This document shows, piece by piece, positions 19,073 through 29,516 of a stretch of 64,000 nucleotides of DNA. Each line of letters begins with the position of its first letter. Positions within the stretch are counted from its first letter, which is position 1. Both the position numbers and the translations under genes were made by a program. Source of the DNA: Sphingomonas sp. Leaf407 (GTDB lineage Bacteria; Pseudomonadota; Alphaproteobacteria; Sphingomonadales; Sphingomonadaceae); the NCBI RefSeq assembly GCF_001425385.1, contig NZ_LMQO01000001.1, positions 844,833 through 908,832 on the forward strand. Direction: 5' to 3'. The notes beneath the pieces are model-generated. The model was not told the origin of the DNA, searched no databases, and saw only the letters and a program-made list of their open reading frames with translations.

Positions 19073-19833
19073 AGCTGCGCATCCTCGGATCGGGAACGTC
19101 CTCGGGGGTGCCGCGCATCGGCAACGACTGGGGCGCCTGCGATCCGGCGAACCCGCGCAACCGCCGCACCCGCGTCTCGGCGCTGATCGAGGCGGAGGGC
19201 ACCCGCATTCTGATCGACACCGGCCCCGACATGCGCGAGCAGTTGCTGGCGGCCGACGTCGCCGATGTCGATGCGGTGCTGTGGACCCACGACCATGCCG
19301 ATCACTGCCACGGCATCGACGATCTGCGCCAGTTGTTCCACAATCGCGGCGAACCGGTCCGGGGCTATGCCCGCGCCGACACGCTCGACAGCCTGAAGGC
19401 GCGGTTCAACTATGCGTTCGCGGGCAGGGCGGGCTATCGCCCGACGATCGCCGGCGCATTGCTGCCCGACGACATGACGGTCGGGCCGATCCGGGTGCGC
19501 TGTACCGACCAACCGCATGGCTCGATCCTGTCCGCCGGGCTGCGCTTCGACACCGACGGCCATTCGATCGGATATGCCACTGATTTCAGTGCCGTAACCG
19601 ATGATATGCGCAGTCTGTATGAAGGTGTTGATGTGCTGGTCGTCGACGCCTTGCGCGTCAAACCGCACCCGACGCATCCGTCGCTGGCCGAGGCCATCAG
19701 GTTCGCGCAGGACGTGCGGGCAGGGCGTTCGATCCTGATCCACATGGACCATTCGATGGACTATGCGACACTCGCCGCGACGGTTCCGGCGGGGATCGAG
19801 CCGGGGTATGACGGGCTGGAAGTCGCGTTGTGA
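19069..19833 (+). CDS. Metallo-beta-lactamase-fold hydrolase (PhnP-like)
   Basis: This 254-residue protein has the HxHxDH metal motif at residues 74-79 (THDHADH) and a cyclic phosphodiesterase-like layout: GSGTSSGVPRIG at the N-terminus, YATDFSAV in the middle and HMDHS near the end. Relatives such as PhnP hydrolyse cyclic phosphodiesters. It starts at GTG overlapping the tatD stop by 4 bases. The metG-tatD-MBL order is widespread, which suggests a housekeeping repair or RNA role. The true substrate is unknown. Confidence 0.82.
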   Translation: MKLRILGSGTSSGVPRIGNDWGACDPANPRNRRTRVSALIEAEGTRILIDTGPDMREQLLAADVADVDAVLWTHDHADHCHGIDDLRQLFHNRGEPVRGYARADTLDSLKARFNYAFAGRAGYRPTIAGALLPDDMTVGPIRVRCTDQPHGSILSAGLRFDTDGHSIGYATDFSAVTDDMRSLYEGVDVLVVDALRVKPHPTHPSLAEAIRFAQDVRAGRSILIHMDHSMDYATLAATVPAGIEPGYDGLEVAL

Positions 19834-20471
19834 CCGATGATCGCACGCTTTGGCTGATCTTCGGCCTGGCGATGCTGGTCCTGCCGCTGGCCTCGCTGAT
19901 CGCGCGGCGTCCGTCGATCGGCGACGTGCTGCGCGCACTGGTCGGCTGGATCGTCATCGTCGGCATCGTCTATGTCGTGATCGCCCAGCGCGACCGGATC
20001 GCCACGGCATTTGCCGGCCTGAACGAACGCATCGGCGGCGCTGAACAGACCGTCGACGGCGATACCGTCCGCATCCGCGCCTCGGCCGATGGCCATTACT
20101 GGGCAACGGTCCGGCTGAACGGTGTCGAACGCCGCATGCTGATCGACAGCGGCGCGACGATCACCGCGATCTCCGACGACACGGCACGCGCCGCCGGCAT
20201 CGAACCGCGTCGAAGCCCGCCGGTACTGCTCAACACCGCCAACGGCGCGATCCGCGCCGAACGCGGTGTCGCCGAAACCGTTCGGCTCGGCGGTCTGGAA
20301 ACCCGCGACCTCGGCGTGGTGATCTCGCCGACGTTCGGCCGCTTCGACGTGATCGGCATGAACTTCCTGTCACGCCTCGATGGCTGGCGGGTGGAACGAG
20401 GCACGCTGATCCTTGAGGGAAGTTCGAAGTTGAATATCGGCAACTCGACTTTTTCGAACCAAACCCAGTAA
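19830..20471 (+). CDS. Membrane-anchored retropepsin-like aspartic protease
   Basis: This 213-residue protein has two N-terminal hydrophobic segments (about residues 7-24 and 36-52). A C-terminal single-lobe pepsin-like domain carries the active-site triad D106-S107-G108 (RRMLIDSGATIT) and a hydrophobic-hydrophobic-G block (DVIGMNFLSRL). The DSG variant of DTG and the layout match the TIGR02281/clan AA family found in proteobacteria. It would act as a dimer on the periplasmic side. It starts at a GTG coupled to the upstream stop. Confidence 0.8.
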   Translation: MTDDRTLWLIFGLAMLVLPLASLIARRPSIGDVLRALVGWIVIVGIVYVVIAQRDRIATAFAGLNERIGGAEQTVDGDTVRIRASADGHYWATVRLNGVERRMLIDSGATITAISDDTARAAGIEPRRSPPVLLNTANGAIRAERGVAETVRLGGLETRDLGVVISPTFGRFDVIGMNFLSRLDGWRVERGTLILEGSSKLNIGNSTFSNQTQ

Positions 20472-20503
20472 TTTTACATAATGTTGATTATCGGACTAGC
20501 GGA

Positions 20504-21262
20504 ATGACGGATGTAACGACACGGATCGTCGCGATCATGGCCCGGCTGCGCGACCCGGTACACGGTTGCGAATGGGACCGCGCGCAAAGCTTCGCGACGA
20601 TCGCGCCCTATACCATTGAGGAAGCCTATGAAGTCGCCGACGCGATCGCTCGGGGCGATCCCGACGATCTGAAGGACGAACTTGGCGACCTGCTCCTCCA
20701 GGTCGTCTTCCACAGCCGCATCGCCGAAGAAGCCGGCCTGTTCGACCTCAGCGACGTCGTCACCGCGATCAGCGAAAAGATGGAACGCCGCCACCCGCAT
20801 ATCTTCGGCGACGCCACCACCGGTGGCCAACCGATGTGGGAACAGATCAAGGCTGCCGAACGCGCCGCAAAAGCCGGGCCAGTCGGCGCGCTGGCAGGCG
20901 TGGCGCTGGGACTGCCGGCGCTCAGCCGGGCGGAGAAGTTGCAGAAGCGGGCAGCACGGGTCGGCTTCGATTGGCTCGACGCGGCGGGGCCGCGTGCCAA
21001 GATCGACGAGGAATTGCGCGAGGTGGAGACGGCCGCGCCGGACGATCGTGCCGGGGAGGTCGGGGACCTGCTGTTCTCGGTGGTCAACTGGGCGCGGCAT
21101 CTCGGCATCGATGCGGAGGCAGCGTTACGCACCGCCAACGCCAAGTTCGAACAGCGCTTTGCCGCAATGGAAGCAGGTGATCCGCACTTTGCAGAACGAT
21201 CGCTGAAGGAACAGGAAGCTGCGTGGGTCCAAGAAAAACAACAGCTTGCCTCCCTGCCCTGA
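20504..21262 (+). CDS. mazG: Nucleoside triphosphate pyrophosphohydrolase
   Basis: This 252-residue protein has two MazG all-alpha domains. The first contains CEWDRAQSFATIAPYTIEE and the metal-binding EExxE...DELGDLLLQ pattern. The second has KIDEELREVE with GEVGDLLFSVVNWARH. MazG hydrolyses NTPs and dNTPs to monophosphates and pyrophosphate, removing aberrant nucleotides and tempering ppGpp responses. It lies 32 bases after the retropepsin gene and ends the plus-strand run. A structured inverted repeat separates it from hflX. Confidence 0.92.
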   Translation: MTDVTTRIVAIMARLRDPVHGCEWDRAQSFATIAPYTIEEAYEVADAIARGDPDDLKDELGDLLLQVVFHSRIAEEAGLFDLSDVVTAISEKMERRHPHIFGDATTGGQPMWEQIKAAERAAKAGPVGALAGVALGLPALSRAEKLQKRAARVGFDWLDAAGPRAKIDEELREVETAAPDDRAGEVGDLLFSVVNWARHLGIDAEAALRTANAKFEQRFAAMEAGDPHFAERSLKEQEAAWVQEKQQLASLP

Positions 21263-21283
21263 CACCCGGTTTCAACCGATCCG

Positions 21284-21370
21284 CCGAAAACGCCCGCTGG
21301 AGTCGGATGGCTCTGGAATGATAGGTAGCATTCCAAACCTGTTCAGCGACTCCCGGCGGGCCGTTTTCGG
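21284..21370. repeat. Imperfect inverted repeat with inner hairpin between convergent mazG and hflX
   Basis: Outer arms at 21284-21305 and 21347-21370 pair over about 22 bp (ccgaaaacg with cgttttcgg at the base; two bulges and one mismatch further in). The interval holds a second perfect 7-bp hairpin (tggaatg at 21314-21320 with cattcca at 21329-21335). It lies between two convergent stops, so it may serve as a two-way terminator. The nested shape is unusual for a simple terminator. Confidence 0.5.
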
Positions 21371-21396
21371 ACTCTGGCAGACTCCCCGGCCCCGCC

Positions 21397-22683
21397 CTAC
21401 CGGGTCAGGAACCGGTCATAGTCCGCCGGGGCCATGCGTACGTCATAGAGCGCCCTCTCCCCGTCGATCCAGTGATCGACGACTTCACCATGCGCGTGGA
21501 GCCATGCGGCACTCGCGCCATCTTCCGGCGCCAGCGCGATGCGAAAGCGTCGATGCCCCTGCGTCAGCCGGTCGCCGACTGTGCGGACAAGGCGATCGAT
21601 CCCCTCCCCGGTCAGCGCCGAGAGCGCGACGACATCATCGCGATGCGCCGCCTCCCCCAACATTTCGATTCGGGTGTCCTCATCGAGCAGGTCGAGCTTG
21701 TTCCATGCCTCGATGCGCGGGGTAGTTTCATCCACGCCGATCTCACGCAATACCGCCTCGACGTCAGCCGCCTGTGCGTCGGTATCAGGGTGGGCGACGT
21801 CGCGGACATGGATCAGCAGATCGGCCGACACGACTTCTTCCAGCGTCGCCTTGAACGCCGCGACCAACTGGGTCGGCAGGTCGGAAACGAAGCCCACCGT
21901 GTCGGACAGGATCGCCTTGTCGATCCCTGGCAACGATATTTGCCGCAACGTGGGATCGAGCGTGGCGAACAGCAGATTCTCCGCCATCACCCCTGCCCCG
22001 GTCAGCCGGTTGAACAACGTCGATTTACCCGCATTGGTATAGCCGACCAGCGCCACGACCGGCCACGGCGCGCGCTGGCGCCGATCACGATGCAGCGTCC
22101 GCGTCCGCGACACGCCGTCGAGTTCGCGACGCAGCCGCGCCATCCGGTCGCGGATCAAACGACGATCGGCCTCGATCTGGGTTTCACCCGGACCGCCGAG
22201 AAAGCCGAAGCCACCACGCTGCCGCTCAAGGTGAGTCCAGCTCCGCACCAGTCGACCGGCCTGATAGTCGAGGTGGGCTAGTTCGACCTGCAGCCGGCCC
22301 TCGGCGGTGCGCGCACGCTCACCAAAGATTTCGAGGATCAGCCCGGTACGGTCGATGACCTTGCAGCCCAACCCGGTTTCCAGGTTGCGTTGCTGCACCG
22401 GGGTCAGCGCAGCGTCGAACACGGCAAGCTGGATTTCCTCGTCGCGCACGATCGCAGCGAGTTGATCGACCTGCCCGCTGCCGATCAGCGTCGCGGGCTT
22501 GGGCGCACGGACGCGGAAAGGCACGCGGTGCCGAACCTCGACACCGATGGCCAGCGCCAGACCGGCGGTTTCCTCCAGCCGGGCATCGGCATCGCGGGCC
22601 GATCCGCCCATGTCGGGCAGCACGACGATCGCGCTGGCGCCCCGAGTGAATTCCTGTGCGTCGCGATCGAAACCGGTGCTCAA
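21397..22683 (-). CDS. hflX: GTPase HflX
   Basis: This 428-residue GTPase binds the 50S ribosome and rescues or splits stalled ribosomes, especially under stress. The N-terminal HflX domain holds [17 protein letters not shown] and an [14 protein letters not shown] block with [15 protein letters not shown]. The G domain has G1 [11 protein letters not shown]3 [11 protein letters not shown] and G4 NKLD. The ATG at 22683 overlaps the hfq stop by 4 bases, so it is translated with hfq, as in many proteobacteria. It is the last gene of the dusB-ntr-hfq run. Confidence 0.95.
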   Translation of the reverse strand: MSTGFDRDAQEFTRGASAIVVLPDMGGSARDADARLEETAGLALAIGVEVRHRVPFRVRAPKPATLIGSGQVDQLAAIVRDEEIQLAVFDAALTPVQQRNLETGLGCKVIDRTGLILEIFGERARTAEGRLQVELAHLDYQAGRLVRSWTHLERQRGGFGFLGGPGETQIEADRRLIRDRMARLRRELDGVSRTRTLHRDRRQRAPWPVVALVGYTNAGKSTLFNRLTGAGVMAENLLFATLDPTLRQISLPGIDKAILSDTVGFVSDLPTQLVAAFKATLEEVVSADLLIHVRDVAHPDTDAQAADVEAVLREIGVDETTPRIEAWNKLDLLDEDTRIEMLGEAAHRDDVVALSALTGEGIDRLVRTVGDRLTQGHRRFRIALAPEDGASAAWLHAHGEVVDHWIDGERALYDVRMAPADYDRFLTR

Positions 22684-23174
22684 GCCTCGTCCGCTCCCAA
22701 CGCCTGTTCCTCGGCCAGATTCAACGGATTGGCCGGCTGAATCGTCGATACCGCATGTTTATAGACCAACTGCGACATGCCGTCGCGCTGGAGCAGCATG
22801 CAGAACAGGTCGAACGCCGCGATCTGCCCCTGCAACATCACGCCGTTGACGAGGAACATCGTGACATTCTCACGTGCCTTGCGAACGGCGTTGAGGAAGA
22901 TTTCCTGCAACGGCGCGTTCTTCGACGAATGTTCGGCCGCCGCTTCGATCACCGACGCAAGATCGGCGGGACCGGATGGCATGATCGTCGAGATCGCGTG
23001 CTTGTAGATAAGCTGCGACTGGCCGTCGCGACGCAGCAGCACCGAGAAATTGTCGAACCACGTCACGATGCCCTGGAGCTTCACGCCCTTGACGAGAAAC
23101 ATCGTGACCGGCGTCTTCGACCGGCGCAACGAATTGAGAAACAGGTCTTGAAGCGACCCCTGCCTGTCGGCCAT
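22680..23174 (-). CDS. hfq: RNA chaperone Hfq with two tandem Sm domains
   Basis: This 164-residue protein is about twice the usual Hfq core and contains two complete Hfq domains. Domain 1 spans about residues 7-68 ([32 protein letters not shown] at 57-60). Domain 2 spans about 88-150 ([32 protein letters not shown] at 138-141). A 19-residue linker joins them. Both keep the glutamine of the LQD/LQE helix, the rim basic patch (RRSK and RKAR) and the Sm2 YKHA motif, so both could bind RNA. Three chains would supply the six domains of a normal ring. The gene lies between ntrX and hflX with an AAGGG site before the ATG. Confidence 0.95.
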   Translation of the reverse strand: MADRQGSLQDLFLNSLRRSKTPVTMFLVKGVKLQGIVTWFDNFSVLLRRDGQSQLIYKHAISTIMPSGPADLASVIEAAAEHSSKNAPLQEIFLNAVRKARENVTMFLVNGVMLQGQIAAFDLFCMLLQRDGMSQLVYKHAVSTIQPANPLNLAEEQALGADEA

Positions 23175-23237
23175 GGCTTGCCCTTGTTCTTGGCGGAACT
23201 CTTATTCCGCATAGCGCCGGTATCCGACGCCGGATTG

Positions 23238-23256
23238 CCGCACCCCTTTGGTGCGG
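23238..23256. terminator. Small hairpin between ntrX and hfq
   Basis: A perfect 7-bp stem (ccgcacc/ggtgcgg) with a 5-base loop sits 50 bases after the ntrX stop and 64 bases before the hfq start, reading on the minus strand. No U-run follows on that strand. It may partly end the ntrYX transcript or structure the hfq leader. This 131-base gap and the 54-base gap after ntrC are the two non-coding gaps in the locus that hold a hairpin. Confidence 0.3.
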
Positions 23257-23305
23257 AATTGTAAAATAGGATGCCGGACACACGGCGGCAATGTCCAGCA
23301 ATACG

Positions 23306-24688
23306 CTATTCGTCGCCGCGCGTTTCGGTGATCCCCAACAGCTTGAGCTTCCGGTGCAATGCCGATCGCTCCATGCCAATGAACGTCGCGGTGCGCGAGA
23401 TATTGCCGGAGAAGCGCCGGATCTGCACCCGGAGATACTCGCGCTCGAACGATTCGCGCGCCTCGCGCAGCGGCGATCCCATGATCGCGCTGTTGCTCGC
23501 CCCGCCCGTACCATCCCCGGCAGACCCCAGGACCTCGGGTGGCAACAAGTCGATGTCGATGCGGGCGATGCGATTGCCCGGTGCCAGAATGACCGTCCGC
23601 TCGACGACATTGCGCAACTGGCGGACGTTGCCCGGCCATTCGTAGCTTTGCAGCGCGATCATCGCATCGGCCGCGACCTCGGGCGTCGAGACGCGGCGTT
23701 CGGCGGCATAATGCGCGACGAAATGCTCGACCAGTGGCGGAATATCCTCACGGCGTTCGGCAAGCGACGGGATTTGCACCGGCACGACGTTCAGCCGGTA
23801 ATAGAGGTCCTCGCGAAAATTGCCGTCGACGATCTCCTGTTGCAGATCGCGCCCGGTCGCCGAGACGACGCGGACGTCGACCTTCACCACCCGTGTGCCG
23901 CCGACACGGGAAAAACTCTGATCGGTCAGGACACGCAGGATGCGCGCCTGCGTCGCGATCGGCATGTCGGCGATCTCGTCGAGGAACAGGGTGCCGCCAT
24001 GCGCCTGTTCGAGCAGCCCGGGGCGGACGAGATTGCCGGCTTCCTCGACGCCGAACAGTTCCTCGTCGACGCGCTCGGGCGTCATCCGCGCCGCGCTGAC
24101 GACCACGAACGGCGCCTGCGCGCGCTGGCTCCAGCCATGGAGCAGCCGGGCGGCGACTTCCTTGCCCACCCCCGCCCCGCCGGTGATGAGCACGCGGCTG
24201 CCGGTGCCGGCAACCCGCTTCAACGTCGCGCGCACTGCGTTGATCGCGGTCGAACTGCCGGTCAGGTCGTCCTCACGCCCGGCCGAGGCGCGCAGCGAGG
24301 CGACCTCACGCCGCAGCCGTTCGGTTTCGGTCGCGCGCTGGACAAGGAACAGCAACCGCTCGGCCTCGAACGGCTTTTCGATGAAGTCCACCGCACCTCG
24401 GCGGATCGCCGACACCGCCGTGTCGATATTGCCATGCCCCGAAATGACCAGCACCGGCAGCGACGGATCGCGCGCCTTCAACTCGTCGAGCAGTTCCAGC
24501 CCGTCAAGCCGCGACCCCTGAAGCCAGACGTCGAGCAGCACCAAGGACGGACGCCGGGCGGCGACCGCTTCCAGCGCGGCGTCGCTGTCGGCGGCGCTGC
24601 GCGTGTCATAGCCCTCGTCCTCCAGCACACCGGCGACGAGTTCGCGAATATCGGCTTCGTCGTCGACGACGAGAATGTCGAGTTTCAT
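23306..24688 (-). CDS. ntrX: Response regulator NtrX
   Basis: This 460-residue protein has a receiver domain with phosphorylation site D53 (LVLLDVWLQG), an AAA+ domain (GGAGVGKE; GGTLFLDEIADMP; WPGNVRQLRNVVERTV) and a Fis-type helix-turn-helix (GNISRTATFIGMERSALHRK). The GAFTGA loop used to contact sigma-54 is replaced by GVEEAGNLVRPG, as known for alphaproteobacterial NtrX, so it probably does not act as a standard sigma-54 activator. The ATG at 24688 overlaps the ntrY stop. The frame is open for another 145 codons inside ntrY, which I reject as coding. Confidence 0.93.
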   Translation of the reverse strand: MKLDILVVDDEADIRELVAGVLEDEGYDTRSAADSDAALEAVAARRPSLVLLDVWLQGSRLDGLELLDELKARDPSLPVLVISGHGNIDTAVSAIRRGAVDFIEKPFEAERLLFLVQRATETERLRREVASLRASAGREDDLTGSSTAINAVRATLKRVAGTGSRVLITGGAGVGKEVAARLLHGWSQRAQAPFVVVSAARMTPERVDEELFGVEEAGNLVRPGLLEQAHGGTLFLDEIADMPIATQARILRVLTDQSFSRVGGTRVVKVDVRVVSATGRDLQQEIVDGNFREDLYYRLNVVPVQIPSLAERREDIPPLVEHFVAHYAAERRVSTPEVAADAMIALQSYEWPGNVRQLRNVVERTVILAPGNRIARIDIDLLPPEVLGSAGDGTGGASNSAIMGSPLREARESFEREYLRVQIRRFSGNISRTATFIGMERSALHRKLKLLGITETRGDE

Positions 24689-26949
24689 GACGTAAATCCG
24701 GTCCGGGTAAGCATGGGGTGGCGCGTCGTAACCTCCTGCACATTGTCGTCCGCCACCCCGTCGTCGTTCGCCAGCGCGGCGAGCATCACGGGGTCGAGGA
24801 TGATGGAAACGATCGTCCCTCCTCCGGGACGGTCGGCGAACGATATGGTTCCGAAATGTTCTTCGACGATCTTGCGGACGATAGCCAGCCCCAGCCCGGT
24901 GCCGCCCTTGCGCGTCGTCATATAGGGTTCGACGATCCGGTCGCGCTCGGCGGGCAGGCCGATGCCGTTGTCGCTGGTGTCGATCCGCAGATGGCCGTTC
25001 GCCATCACCCGAATGTCGATCGCGATGCGGCCACGCGGCGCATTTTCCCCGCGTACGGCAACGGCTTCGGTCGCATTCTTGACGATGTTGGTCATCGCCT
25101 GCGCCATTTGCCGCCGATCGCACACAAGGGTGGCCGGGCCGTCGTTTTCTAGCACGAAATCGATTTCGGGATGGGCGACTTCGTGGAGGAACAGGCTTTG
25201 CCGCGCGAGTTCGGTGATCGATTCGCTGCGGAACACCGGTTTGGGCATCCGCGCGAACGACGAAAATTCATCGACCATCCGCCGCAGGTCGCCGACCTGC
25301 CGGACGATCGTCTCGGTCAGGCGGGCGAAGGTGCCGTCGTCGGTAGTCAGCTTTGATCCATAGCGGCGCTGGAGCCGCTCGGCAGCAAGCTGGATCGGGG
25401 TCAGCGGGTTCTTGATCTCGTGGGCGATCCGCCGCGCCACGTCGGACCATGCCGCGCGGCGCTGGTCGAGCAATTGCTGGGTGATGTCGTCGAAGGTCAG
25501 GATATGCTGGCCGTCGTCGCGGGTGATGTGGACCGCGAGCGTCTTGGCCCCGCCCGCCGCCGCCAGTTGGATGGTCGCGTCCTGCTTGTCGCCCGCCAGC
25601 AACTGGTCGAGTTCGGGCGCGACCTCGCGCAGCGACCGGCCGGCGAGCGGGGCCGGACCGGTCTTGAGCAGCGCCGTCGCCGAGCTGTTGGCCAGTCGGA
25701 TCGTACCATCGCGCCCGACCGACACCACACCGGCGCTGACACCCGACATCACCGCCTCGATCAAGGCACGGCGGCTGTCGATCTGCGCATTGGCCGCGAC
25801 CAGCTCGCCGGTCTGTTCCTGCAACCGTTCGGTCATGCTGTTGAACGCGCTGGCGAGCGTGGCGATCTCGTCCTTCTTGCGCTTGCCGGGTTCGGCCACG
25901 CGCGCGGTCAGGTCGCCATCAGCAATGCGCCGCGCTGCGCCGACCAGTGCGCCGACCGGGCGGACCAGCCGGTCGGCGACCGCCAGTGCGACGAATACCG
26001 CCAGCCCGACGATCAGCAACGACACGACGAACAGCGCGACATAAAGCCGTAACTGGACGACGCGCGACCGATCGAGCAACGCATTGTAATCCGACAGGAT
26101 CGCGCGGGTACGATCACGCCGGTCGGTATAGGTCTTCAGGTCGAGGTCCCGCCCCGAATAGAGCAGATAGGGCGTGTTGGGGATGCGCGTCACCGACTGG
26201 ACCATGCCATCACGTTCGCGAACGTCGCTGCGTTTGCCCTTGCCCAGCGCTGTCACCGATCGTGGATCGATGCTCCACCGCAGCGGCCCCTCGTAGATCG
26301 ATGCCGAGGCGAGCGAGACGGGGCGGCCGTCGGCCGGAATTTCGAACAGCACCGAATCGGTCAGGCCGCGCGCGCTGATGCTCTGCTGATAGATGATCCC
26401 GAACATCGGATCGGACGGCTTGTAGCGATTGACGAACAGCATCCGCTGGATGTCGGACGCGACCGCGACGTTCTGCGCATCGACCGAGTTCAGGAAATCA
26501 TTGTAGGACGACTGGGCGACCGACTGCGCATTCTCGAAAATGCCGCGCGCGCGCTCGGACGACCAGAATTCGGCGACGACCTGAAACCCGAACGACGCGC
26601 CGACCGTCACCAGCAGCAACGGCACGCTGGCGAGGATCGAGAACAGCGCGACCAGCCGGACGTGCAGCGTACCGGTGCCGCCGATTTCGGAGCGTGCCGC
26701 GCGACGCATCGCGACCCGGCGACCGGCGAGCACCAGCAGCGCCATTGCGGGGATAAGGTTGGCGACCAGCAACCCCGCCATCTGTTCGGGTGGCGGCAGG
26801 CTCTTGCGGGCGTCCTGCGTGCCGTCGATCAGGAAATAGCTGCCGATGCCGATCGCCAGCGCCACGGCCAGCACGATCAGCTCGATCGCCGGGAACCAGC
26901 GCGCCGAACTGCGTGGGGCGCGATCCGCTTCCATCAACGCTGCAACCAT
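24685..26949 (-). CDS. ntrY: Sensor histidine kinase NtrY
   Basis: This membrane kinase of about 754 residues partners NtrX and relates to nitrogen and redox/envelope control. It has several N-terminal membrane spans and a periplasmic sensor region before a last span near LRLYVALFVVSLLIVGLAVF. A HAMP region (VADRLVRPVGALVGAARRIADG), a PAS-like domain, the H-box RRIAHEIKNPLTPIQ and the ATPase boxes DNGIGLP and KGGTGLGLAIV follow. The start is uncertain: I took the ATG at 26949, with another at 26934 and a TTG at 26979; none has a strong ribosome site. It ends in an ATGA overlap with ntrX. Confidence 0.92.
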   Translation of the reverse strand: MVAALMEADRAPRSSARWFPAIELIVLAVALAIGIGSYFLIDGTQDARKSLPPPEQMAGLLVANLIPAMALLVLAGRRVAMRRAARSEIGGTGTLHVRLVALFSILASVPLLLVTVGASFGFQVVAEFWSSERARGIFENAQSVAQSSYNDFLNSVDAQNVAVASDIQRMLFVNRYKPSDPMFGIIYQQSISARGLTDSVLFEIPADGRPVSLASASIYEGPLRWSIDPRSVTALGKGKRSDVRERDGMVQSVTRIPNTPYLLYSGRDLDLKTYTDRRDRTRAILSDYNALLDRSRVVQLRLYVALFVVSLLIVGLAVFVALAVADRLVRPVGALVGAARRIADGDLTARVAEPGKRKKDEIATLASAFNSMTERLQEQTGELVAANAQIDSRRALIEAVMSGVSAGVVSVGRDGTIRLANSSATALLKTGPAPLAGRSLREVAPELDQLLAGDKQDATIQLAAAGGAKTLAVHITRDDGQHILTFDDITQQLLDQRRAAWSDVARRIAHEIKNPLTPIQLAAERLQRRYGSKLTTDDGTFARLTETIVRQVGDLRRMVDEFSSFARMPKPVFRSESITELARQSLFLHEVAHPEIDFVLENDGPATLVCDRRQMAQAMTNIVKNATEAVAVRGENAPRGRIAIDIRVMANGHLRIDTSDNGIGLPAERDRIVEPYMTTRKGGTGLGLAIVRKIVEEHFGTISFADRPGGGTIVSIILDPVMLAALANDDGVADDNVQEVTTRHPMLTRTGFTS

Positions 26950-26977
26950 AGTTGCCGTTTTACAACATTCGCGCGGC

Positions 26978-27003
26978 AACGCACGTCAAATCGCTTACGT
27001 GCG

Positions 27004-27005
<2 letters not shown>
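26978..27005. terminator. Hairpin overlapping the ntrC stop, upstream of ntrY
   Basis: A perfect 9-bp stem (aacgcacgt/acgtgcgtt) with a 10-base loop covers the first bases of the ntrC stop codon and the start of the 54-base gap before ntrY. No U-run follows on the minus strand. It could attenuate or process the message between the ntrBC and ntrYX pairs, setting their relative levels. Confidence 0.35.
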
Positions 27006-28445
<1,440 letters not shown>

Positions 28446-28449
<4 letters not shown>

Positions 28450-29516
28450 GCGCGCGGCAACCGGATGCGGAATATGGTCCATTCGGGATCGCCTTCGCGC
28501 GCATAGCCCACGGTTCCGCCCATCTCCGCCATCAGTTTCTCCACCATCGGCAGGCCGAACCCCCTGCCCTCACGCTTGCCCGATACGAACGGTTCGAACA
28601 GATGCCCGGCGATGTCGCTCGGCGCGCCGGGGCCGTTGTCGCCGACGCTCAGCTCGATCGGCACCGCCCGCCGTGCGCCACCGCCGACGCCGTGCGACAT
28701 GCCGTGGCGATAGGCGGTGCCGACCACGATCCGCGGATCGGGCGTGTCCGCCAATGCCTCGGCGGCGTTCTTGAGCAGATTGACCAGCACCTGGACAAAG
28801 GCATCGCGATCGATCCGCACCGGCGGCAGCGACGGGTCGAACCGCTCCTCGATCACGATGCCGCGCGCGAAGCCGGCGGTGGCGAGCTGCACCGCATGGG
28901 CGATCACCGGATAGATGTTCTGCACGGTCAGCTCGCGCGGGCGGGCATCGGTGAAATCCTCCATCCGGTCGATCAGCGCGGCGATCCGGTCGACCTCGGT
29001 AATGATGAGGTCGGTCAGGACGCCACGGTCGTCGACCTCGTCGGCCAGCAACTGCGCCGCGCCGCGAATGCCCGACAGCGGGTTCTTGATCTCATGGCCC
29101 AGCATTGCCGCCGCCCCGGCCGCCGCCCGTGCCCCGGCGGCACGCGGCGCGGCGGGCATGGCGCGCAGGCCATAGAGCATGACGATCCGCCACGGCGATC
29201 CATGCCCGGCCGGCGTTTCATGGAAATCGGCGCGCAGCCTGCCCCCACGCCGCAACCGCAATTCGCATTCGTAGCTGGCAAAACCATGCCCGTCGCGCTG
29301 GTCGCCATAGCCCGGCGGCAGCGTGACGATCTGCGACAGCGACAGCCCGCGCATCGACCGGTCGGACAGGTTCAGCAGCAGTTCGGCGGCGCTGTTGGCG
29401 TGGGCGACGCAGCCGGCCTCATCCAGCACGATCGTCGCGACGGGCAGCGCCGCGAACAGATCGGCGAACGGCGGCGCGCCCTCGGCGGCGCTCAGGCCGC
29501 CGCGCGCGAGCACCAC
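28446..29516 (-). CDS. ntrB: Nitrogen regulation sensor kinase NtrB
   Basis: This cytosolic kinase/phosphatase of about 356 residues responds to PII and controls NtrC. It has a PAS domain (LPVATIVLDEAGCVAHANSA), H-box LGHEIKNPLSGIRGAAQLL, N-box LLKNAAEAL and G-boxes DNGPGAP and GFGLPMVEKL. No ATG precedes the PAS domain in frame after the dusB stop. The best start is the GTG pair at 29516/29513, inside the dusB 3' end, giving an overlap of about 22-25 bases and translational coupling. It ends ATGA with ntrC. Confidence 0.9.

Noticed and set aside
19830..20471. Retropepsin-like protein as a retroelement protease
   Set aside because: It has two N-terminal membrane spans and sits in a housekeeping operon with no reverse transcriptase nearby. 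It fits the bacterial clan AA family.
24689..25123. 145-codon N-terminal extension of ntrX
   Set aside because: It overlaps the kinase domain of ntrY in another frame, has low-complexity composition, and NtrX has a complete receiver domain from 24688.
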